This document shows, piece by piece, positions 1-4,945 of a stretch of DNA of 6,547 nt (positions within the stretch are counted from its first letter, which is position 1; each line of letters begins with the position of its first letter). The DNA comes from Patescibacteria group bacterium (GTDB taxonomy: Bacteria > Patescibacteriota > JAHJAL01), in assembly GCA_018814055.1 (NCBI GenBank), contig JAHJAL010000043.1, positions 1-6,547 on the forward strand, given 5' to 3'. Under the pieces are notes generated by a model. That model was given only the letters and a program-made list of their open reading frames with translations. It had not been told where the DNA came from and ran no database searches. Made by a program: the position numbers and the translations under genes.

Positions 1-675
1 AGTCTAGCGACGGGATTTGGAGGTATATTGATGATTTTGATTGTGATATATTTACCGGTTGATATCTATGAAGGCGGGGGAGCACTGATTATGCTGGGAG
101 CATTACTCACCATCACCGGGCCAATTGTCGCCCTGCTTTTTTACCAACGTGCCCGTGTTTTTGACCAGATTATCTCCGGACAGGATCAAATAGTCTATTG
201 GCAATACACTTCCAATGAGTGGCAGCGATTTATTGGTGATGAAAAGATTTTTCGCGCCAATGAACAAAGAGGCACGCAATTAATTGTGCTATTTTTTACC
301 GTTATGTTTGGCGCTATTTTCTGGATTGCCGACCCGGAAGTTGGCTGGATTGTAACCCTCGTTCTTTTGGGAATAAACATTCCCATTGCCGGAGTCGTCT
401 GGCTCAAACAACGTTCAATTGATAATTGGCAAAACAGCCCCGACCTATTTTGCCGCATCAACCCCCGCGGATTAATCCTCAACAACCAACTCCATGTCTG
501 GACCGGTTGGGGGGCCCGCCTGGAAAAAGTCGGAACCAGTTTCGGCAAAATCAATCTGCTTGAGATCACTTATTCCGCCCCAAACCGCTATTCCCGCCAA
601 TACTATACCATCCGGATTCCAATTCTGACCGGCAAAGAAACGGAAGCCGAAACGGTCGTAAAATCACTTTCCTAA
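1..675 (+). CDS. Multi-pass membrane protein with PH-like C-terminal region, hypothetical (5' end probably outside window)
   Basis: I do not recognise a named gene. The reading frame is open from base 1 to the TAA at 673-675 (224 codons before the stop). Counting from the TTG at 28, there is a hydrophobic stretch at the very start, helices near residues 17-39, 83-100 and 106-126, and a soluble tail from about 135. The tail (INPRGLILNN, then HVWTGWGARL, NRYSRQYYTIRIP and a closing acidic helix) resembles the PH-like tails of YcxB-type membrane proteins. The loop at 56-68 (VYWQYTSNEWQRF) looks cytoplasmic. A start at ATG 31 is possible because GGAGGT lies 6 bases upstream, but it would cut the first helix to about ten residues. 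The in-frame codons before it encode LATGFGGIL, which completes that helix, so I favour a start upstream of the window. The gene converges on the sugar transferase and overlaps it by 4 bases. Function is unknown; the PH-like assignment is by eye. Confidence 0.72.
   Translation, partial: SLATGFGGILMILIVIYLPVDIYEGGGALIMLGALLTITGPIVALLFYQRARVFDQIISGQDQIVYWQYTSNEWQRFIGDEKIFRANEQRGTQLIVLFFTVMFGAIFWIADPEVGWIVTLVLLGINIPIAGVVWLKQRSIDNWQNSPDLFCRINPRGLILNNQLHVWTGWGARLEKVGTSFGKINLLEITYSAPNRYSRQYYTIRIPILTGKETEAETVVKSLS
19..24 (+). promoter_or_regulatory. Possible Shine-Dalgarno site (GGAGGT) for an ATG at 31
   Basis: GGAGGT is a full match to the anti-Shine-Dalgarno core and sits 6 bases before ATG 31, which is good spacing. 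It is too close (3 bases) to the TTG at 28. It would decide the start of gene 1 at ATG 31. The same bases also read as Gly-Gly in a glycine-rich membrane helix that continues to the window edge, so the match may be chance. Confidence 0.3.
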
Positions 676-2045
676 TACCCCCCTCGGCTCTCAAACAACC
701 GCCTAACCGTCTTCAATATAATTACTAGGTCGAGAAAAATCGACCGGTTTTTTATATAGTACAAATCATACTGCAGTTTTTCATCCGCGTCAGCAAAACT
801 ACCGCCGTAGTTGGCCATCACCTGCGCCCAACCCGTCAGCCCCGGTTTGACCAGGTGCCTTTTGTAATAAAGTTTTTGTCGTTTATCTAATTTTTCAATA
901 TATATCGGCCGTTCCGGGCGGGGACCGACGATGCTCATTTCACCTTTCAAAATATTCCAGCATTGGGGCAGCTCATCCAAACCCGACATCCGCAAAAACC
1001 GGCCGGCCACTGTTACCCGCTTGTCACGCGTTTGATTCCATTTTGATTTCAGATCACGACATGCCCGCATCGTCATCGACCGAATCTTGTAAATTTTGAA
1101 TATTTTATTATTAGCTCCTATCCGTTCCTGCGCAAACAAAAAACTCCCCGGCGAATCAAGCCTGACCGCCAGGTATAAAATAGGGGAGAGAATAATAAAA
1201 AATAATAACCCGATAATTGATAAAACAACATCAATAAACCTTTTGACAAAAAAACTAAATTTATTGGCCGAACGGTTGAAATTGGTAAACCAAATCTGGC
1301 TCAAATTTTCCAGCATGACTTTGCCCGTCAGATTTTCATACAGATAATTCACGTCCACCACTTCAATATGCCGGCTAATACAGGCATCAGAAACAATTTT
1401 GAAGACCTCATCATTTTGCCGAAAAGAATTAACATCAATCGCAATGCTATCAATCCTCCGCTTTTTTATAATCTTGGTTAGATTGGCAATTTTACCTATG
1501 GTCTTGAATTTAGTCCGTCGCCCCGGATTGGTCATTACCAACCCGATGAAAAGGTAGCCGTATGATATATTTTTCTTAATCGTCATTGCCAGTTGGGTAT
1601 GAATCTTGTCGTTGCCAATGACCAAAAGCCGCTTGAGAAGTTTCTCGTGGACAAATATCCGGTTGAAAACATAACGGCCGGCCATGATCAATACTGAAGA
1701 TATACAAACCAGAAAAACCAGAATAGTTTTCGGTGTGATAAGTAGTTTTGGTATGATATAGAAGAATACGACCGTAATCAAGAAATTGTAGATCGCCGAA
1801 CGCAAGACAGAATATACCAGCTGCTGGTTGTCCGAAAACCTGGTGTAATCATACAAATCATTGATAAAATACACCACCAGCCACAACAAAAACACCGGCA
1901 GAAATATCCAGGCATGTTCCCAATAATTATAGTCCACCTGATTTATCAAGCTATACCTAATCCACAACGCCAGCCAGAGCGAGACAAAAGCCATCAACAA
2001 GTCGGATATTATCAATATAGATTTCTTGAGAGAATTCATATACAT
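672..2045 (-). CDS. Polyprenyl-phosphate sugar-1-phosphate transferase (WbaP/WcaJ-like initiating enzyme)
   Basis: This 457-residue protein has the typical length and layout of exopolysaccharide/O-antigen initiating transferases. Family members move a sugar-1-phosphate from a nucleotide sugar to undecaprenyl phosphate at the inner face of the membrane. Residues 7-125 hold about four membrane helices. Residues 135-250 form a Rossmann-like region (CoA_binding_3 type) beginning RLLVIGN. The catalytic bacterial sugar transferase domain runs from about 264 to 455: re-entrant helix 270-296, ERIG 307-310, KIYKIRSM 317-324, the catalytic Asp-Glu pair in LDELPQ (D357, E358), SIVGPRPERP 371-380, KPGLTGWAQV 400-409 and EKLQYDLYYIKN 422-433. 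All core motifs are intact; the sugar cannot be told from sequence. ATG 2045 (M1) and ATG 2039 (M3) are both possible starts; neither has a convincing ribosome site. The gene is divergent from the O-antigen ligase gene, its likely pathway partner. No minus-strand terminator is visible beyond its stop. Confidence 0.94.
   Translation of the reverse strand: MYMNSLKKSILIISDLLMAFVSLWLALWIRYSLINQVDYNYWEHAWIFLPVFLLWLVVYFINDLYDYTRFSDNQQLVYSVLRSAIYNFLITVVFFYIIPKLLITPKTILVFLVCISSVLIMAGRYVFNRIFVHEKLLKRLLVIGNDKIHTQLAMTIKKNISYGYLFIGLVMTNPGRRTKFKTIGKIANLTKIIKKRRIDSIAIDVNSFRQNDEVFKIVSDACISRHIEVVDVNYLYENLTGKVMLENLSQIWFTNFNRSANKFSFFVKRFIDVVLSIIGLLFFIILSPILYLAVRLDSPGSFLFAQERIGANNKIFKIYKIRSMTMRACRDLKSKWNQTRDKRVTVAGRFLRMSGLDELPQCWNILKGEMSIVGPRPERPIYIEKLDKRQKLYYKRHLVKPGLTGWAQVMANYGGSFADADEKLQYDLYYIKNRSIFLDLVIILKTVRRLFESRGGY
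728..753 (+). terminator. Intrinsic terminator for the upstream plus-strand membrane-protein gene
   Basis: GGTCGA (728-733) and TCGACC (740-745) form a perfect 6-bp stem around a GAAAAA loop, followed by GG and six Ts (748-753). The orientation fits the plus-strand gene that stops at 675, 52 bases upstream. The element lies entirely inside the coding sequence of the opposing sugar transferase (about codons 431-439). The gene 1 transcript would therefore carry a tail antisense to that gene. The stem is short but the T tract is good. Confidence 0.62.
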
Positions 2046-2057
2046 CTATTATCCCAC

Positions 2058-2066
2058 ATTATACCA
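2058..2066 (-). promoter_or_regulatory. Extended -10 promoter element of the sugar transferase gene
   Basis: On the minus strand this reads TGGTATAAT, an exact match to the extended -10 consensus (TGnTATAAT). No -35 hexamer is seen at normal spacing, which an extended -10 can do without. The expected start of transcription is near 2051, giving a leader of only about 6 bases to ATG 2045 or 12 to ATG 2039, too short for a Shine-Dalgarno site. A second weaker -10-like hexamer, GATAAT, lies at 2048-2053 and would favour the ATG at 2039. Confidence 0.45.
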
Positions 2067-2079
2067 ATAATCTCATAAT
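2066..2079 (+). promoter_or_regulatory. Candidate -10 elements for the O-antigen ligase gene
   Basis: Two five-of-six matches to TATAAT lie in tandem: AATAAT at 2066-2071 and CATAAT at 2074-2079. They would start transcription near 2078 or 2086, so the mRNA would have almost no leader before ATG 2084. No purine-rich ribosome site precedes that ATG, in keeping with leaderless translation. No -35 match is visible and the region is AT-rich, so chance matches are possible. Confidence 0.28.
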
Positions 2080-2083
2080 CACT

Positions 2084-4288
2084 ATGACTTCCAAAACCAA
2101 CTATCTCGGTTATTTCATTGCTTTTTTCATCATGGCGGCCTTGATACTGGTGCCATCATACTACACTACAGAAATTCACAACGCCTTTACAATCGAGAAA
2201 CACTTCATATTCCGTCTTTGCGCCCTGGTCTTGGTCGGCCTGACCACCGCCAAAGTAATTTATCAGCCGCAAAAAATCAAATTTCCCATTGTTTTCTGGC
2301 TGCTCCCCTTGTTTTGGCTGGTAGGTCTTGGCTCCACCATTTTTGCCATCGCCCCCCAGGTAAGTTTATGGGGCATTCATCTTCGGATGGATGGTCTGGT
2401 TCCTTTAACCTTTCTCATAGTTTTCGGCATCCTGGTTTATCTATATGTCGACAGTAGAAAAAAACTGGAGCATATACTCTGGGCGATTCTGGCCGGTTCG
2501 GTGATTGTGGTAATTTACGCCCTGGCCCAAAAATTTGGTCTTGACAGCAACAATTGGAAAGAAGTAAATGCCGCCGAAAGAATCTTTGGTACCACCGGCA
2601 ATCCGGCCTACTTGGGCGCTTATCTGCTATTCACTATTCCCATCTGCTTTTATCTGGCCGTCAAACAAAAAAACCCGACCAGATACCTATTGTTTACCTT
2701 CTTTGGTTTACAAATTTTGACTCTGGTTTATACCTGGACCAGAGCCGCTTACGTGGGGTTATTTGTAGAACTGTTCATTTTATTTGTCGGTTATTTCTAC
2801 TTTCACAATCAAAAAAAGTGGGCCGTCGGCTTGTCAGCAGTATATATAATATTTATTCTTTTTATCGCCTCTTTGAACATCTTCCCCGGTTTTGCCGATA
2901 TGTTTTCCGGCAATCGGTACATCAATCGTTTATCAGAACTAACTCAAATTGATGAAGGTACCGGCAAGGACCGGCTCGAGATGTGGAAAATCGCCGGCCA
3001 AGCCATCAAAGAAAATCCGCTTTTAGGAACGGGTTTGACCAGTTATTATTATCATTTCAATCTCAACTATCCCAACTATATGGACGGCCGCTCGGAAGAC
3101 GACCGGTATTCCAATTACCCCCACAATATGATTCTTGACTATGGTGTTTCTCACGGCCTGCTGGGAATTGTCGTATTCCTATTGTTAATTTTTTCCACCA
3201 TTGTCTATCTTTTCCGAAAAATCCCCGAACAAGCAGAGCCCGACCAAAAAATACTATATCTCATTTTGGCCACTGCTTTGTTGGGGTATTTCTGCCAGTC
3301 AATTTTCAATATCGACACCATCATTACCTGGGTATATTTCTATGGTTTTATTGGCTTATCCATGGCCGCCGTCAGCAGTATCGATAATCAAAGAGAAAAA
3401 ATAGCCGCCAATATCAGTATCTTCAAACAAATACTGGTAACTTTGGTAGCCGTTGCCGGTATTGTCGCCATCTATTATCTTGCTTATGCCCCGCTGGTTG
3501 CCGACATAGAATATGTAACCGTCAATTATAATCCCAAGGCCAGTACCGATACCAAAACCACCAAAGCTCAAAACGCCCTCGAACTAACACCTTATTACGA
3601 ATACTCCCACATGAAACTTTCCGACATGTATCTCGCCCAAATTGACTACAATCAGCCGGAACAGGTCAGTGGGCACTACCAAAATGCTATCGATCAGATC
3701 CAAACGGCCATCAAAATAAATCCCAACAATTACAAAAACTATCTATCTCTTGGCCTGGTCTATGGCCATTGGTCCAAAACCGACCCCACCAAACTGACTT
3801 TGGCCGAAGAAAGTCTTCAGGAAGCCAAAGAATTATCTCCCAACCGTTTGGGGCTGCATTATAATTGGGGAAACATGTACATTGACCTGGGATTATTGGA
3901 TAAAGCGCAAGAGCAGTTCGAACTGGCCCAGGATTTAAATCCCGATATAGGCGAAACCTACTTTCACTTTGCCAAAATAGCGTTTCTGCGCGGAGAAAAT
4001 ACCAAAGGGCAAGAATACATCCAACAAGCTGTCCAATTAGGTTATGATATCAACCAACTGGGCATGTATCAAAAACTTGCCATCACCGCTTACAATTCAT
4101 TTGACTTATCTATCGCCTCTACCCTCGCTTCCACCGCCAACAAGATTCAATTGACCGAAAATACCGCCCTCTTGGAAATCCAAACCTACCTTGATCTCTC
4201 CTTACCGACTCTAGCCAAACAGAAATCACTGGAATACATAGAAAAATTACCGGAACTCTCAGAAAAATTACAGGGCGTGATTAATTAG
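2084..4288 (+). CDS. O-antigen ligase family membrane protein with C-terminal TPR domain
   Basis: This 734-residue protein is a Wzy_C/WaaL-type integral membrane glycosyltransferase fused to TPRs. Family members transfer a lipid-linked glycan on the outer face of the membrane to lipid A core, a growing polymer, or protein (PglL/PilO type). About a dozen hydrophobic helices span residues 8-468. Family marks are FGTTGNPAYLGAY (168-180), TWTRAAYVG (217-225), an external loop with KDRLEMW (295-301) and NPLLGTG (311-317), and PHNMILDYGVSHGLLG (346-361). R220, R297 and H347 are in positions suited to the conserved Arg and His residues of these ligases. From 470 the chain is extracytoplasmic and helical: a degenerate repeat near 500-548, then TPRs at about 551-586, 589-620 and 623-655. 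The ATG at 2084 has no ribosome site and sits next to -10-like hexamers. The gene is divergent from the initiating transferase, so a shared glycan pathway is likely. Ligase, polymerase and protein oligosaccharyltransferase cannot be told apart here. Confidence 0.9.
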   Translation: MTSKTNYLGYFIAFFIMAALILVPSYYTTEIHNAFTIEKHFIFRLCALVLVGLTTAKVIYQPQKIKFPIVFWLLPLFWLVGLGSTIFAIAPQVSLWGIHLRMDGLVPLTFLIVFGILVYLYVDSRKKLEHILWAILAGSVIVVIYALAQKFGLDSNNWKEVNAAERIFGTTGNPAYLGAYLLFTIPICFYLAVKQKNPTRYLLFTFFGLQILTLVYTWTRAAYVGLFVELFILFVGYFYFHNQKKWAVGLSAVYIIFILFIASLNIFPGFADMFSGNRYINRLSELTQIDEGTGKDRLEMWKIAGQAIKENPLLGTGLTSYYYHFNLNYPNYMDGRSEDDRYSNYPHNMILDYGVSHGLLGIVVFLLLIFSTIVYLFRKIPEQAEPDQKILYLILATALLGYFCQSIFNIDTIITWVYFYGFIGLSMAAVSSIDNQREKIAANISIFKQILVTLVAVAGIVAIYYLAYAPLVADIEYVTVNYNPKASTDTKTTKAQNALELTPYYEYSHMKLSDMYLAQIDYNQPEQVSGHYQNAIDQIQTAIKINPNNYKNYLSLGLVYGHWSKTDPTKLTLAEESLQEAKELSPNRLGLHYNWGNMYIDLGLLDKAQEQFELAQDLNPDIGETYFHFAKIAFLRGENTKGQEYIQQAVQLGYDINQLGMYQKLAITAYNSFDLSIASTLASTANKIQLTENTALLEIQTYLDLSLPTLAKQKSLEYIEKLPELSEKLQGVIN

Positions 4289-4292
4289 CAGT

Positions 4293-4336
4293 AAAAAAAT
4301 GCAACCGCCATAAGGGGGATTTTGGCGGCTGCATTT
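4293..4336 (-). terminator. Intrinsic terminator of the receiver-like gene, possibly bidirectional
   Basis: The arms at 4297-4310 and 4323-4336 pair over 14 positions with a single A/C mismatch (4304/4329) around a 12-base loop. Read on the minus strand the stem runs into seven Ts (complement of 4293-4299), a textbook intrinsic terminator 24 bases past the TAA of the gene at 4361. On the plus strand the same hairpin starts 8 bases after the ligase stop, but only three Ts follow the core and they pair in the stem. It may therefore stop ligase transcripts less efficiently. Confidence 0.8.
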
Positions 4337-4360
4337 ACCATTATAATTTATAGCGTCTTT

Positions 4361-4864
4361 TTATTCAAGGTACTTTTGGGACTGATATATCTTTTCGAGA
4401 TACGCGCCGATAAACTTGTTTCCATTGCCTGCGTAATCTATCAATCCTTCTTCCAGACAATCTTCGTTCCATTTTTCGTAGGCACTATTACCAATAATGC
4501 ACATATTTCCCCGATTTTTCGGGTATTCTTCTCCTAATATTCCTGCAAAATATTTGCCATCCTGAAAAAACCCGCCATCTTTCAATAAAAGGCCATCTAG
4601 AATAATATGACTAGGAAAATCATCATTTTTTCTGGCTGATATTTCCCGATAAGCATCTTTTGCTTTTTCAAAAGTCATTATCCTGGCTTTTGGTATTTTA
4701 TGTTTTGAAGATATCAGATCATTTAATCTACAAACTGGGTGGAGATTATCGTCTCCATCATCTATTACCCATATTTCTGTAATTTTTATTGGCTTTAAAC
4801 GGTCATTTTGCGGCAATTTATCTGCACTATCTTTTGTTACACCAAAAAATTCCAAATTATCCAT
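4361..4864 (-). CDS. Stand-alone response-regulator receiver-like protein
   Basis: The 167-residue protein has no output domain. From about residue 28 the pattern fits a receiver (REC) fold: strand 1 with an acidic pair (IWVIDDGDD, D35/D36), a helix at 41-55, strand and helix at 60-79, strand 3 ending in the likely phosphoacceptor D90 (SHIILDGLL), strand 4 with a small hydroxyl residue (MCIIGNS, S127), and a last helix at 150-160. The conserved Lys after strand 5 is not in the usual place; K150, in YAGNGNK, is a few residues late. Phosphorylation is therefore plausible but not certain. The first 27 residues match nothing I know. AGGT lies 7 bases before ATG 4864. A count of bases 4381-4860 gives 166 G+C of 480 (35%), against 247 of 480 (51%) for gpmI bases 4981-5460, so the gene looks foreign or under different selection. 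No kinase gene is adjacent. Fold assignment is by eye; role unknown. Confidence 0.68.
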   Translation of the reverse strand: MDNLEFFGVTKDSADKLPQNDRLKPIKITEIWVIDDGDDNLHPVCRLNDLISSKHKIPKARIMTFEKAKDAYREISARKNDDFPSHIILDGLLLKDGGFFQDGKYFAGILGEEYPKNRGNMCIIGNSAYEKWNEDCLEEGLIDYAGNGNKFIGAYLEKIYQSQKYLE

Positions 4865-4875
4865 AAGATCTACCT

Positions 4876-4910
4876 ATTAAACAAAACTGATAGTTTTTGT
4901 ACTATCAGTT
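4876..4910 (-). terminator. Perfect 10-bp inverted repeat: probable gpmI terminator, or operator/leader hairpin of the receiver-like gene
   Basis: AACTGATAGT (4885-4894) and ACTATCAGTT (4901-4910) are exact reverse complements around a 6-base loop. On the minus strand the hairpin begins 35 bases after the gpmI stop and is followed by TTTTGTTT, so it can act as an intrinsic terminator, though the stem has only three G-C pairs. It also lies 20 bases upstream of ATG 4864. A -10-like TTTAAT (complement of 4876-4881) directly follows, so the repeat could instead be an operator for that gene. Confidence 0.55.
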
Positions 4911-4945
4911 CACTACTACTAAATTAAATCAAAGACAAACGTATT

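Noticed and set aside
195..569. Minus-strand open frame of 124 codons opposite the first gene
   Set aside because: It lies wholly inside a better-supported membrane-protein gene, has no recognisable domain and no start signals; it is a shadow of the coding strand.
540..672. Search for a minus-strand terminator of the sugar transferase inside the first gene
   Set aside because: Only short imperfect pairings (such as CGGC/GCCG near 630-650) were seen, without a following T tract on the minus strand.
2218..2952. Plus-strand open frames within the ligase gene in another frame
   Set aside because: The overlapping frame encodes a clear O-antigen ligase family protein; the alternatives are rich in Arg, Ser and His, as expected of out-of-frame reading.
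4342..4347. Exact TATAAT on the plus strand
   Set aside because: No -35 at suitable spacing and no plus-strand gene follows; it is an AT-rich chance match between a terminator and a convergent stop.
4322..4537. Plus-strand 71-codon hydrophobic frame opposite the receiver-like gene
   Set aside because: It starts inside the terminator hairpin, has no ribosome site, and is antisense to a gene with a coherent fold; its hydrophobicity comes from T-rich complement sequence.
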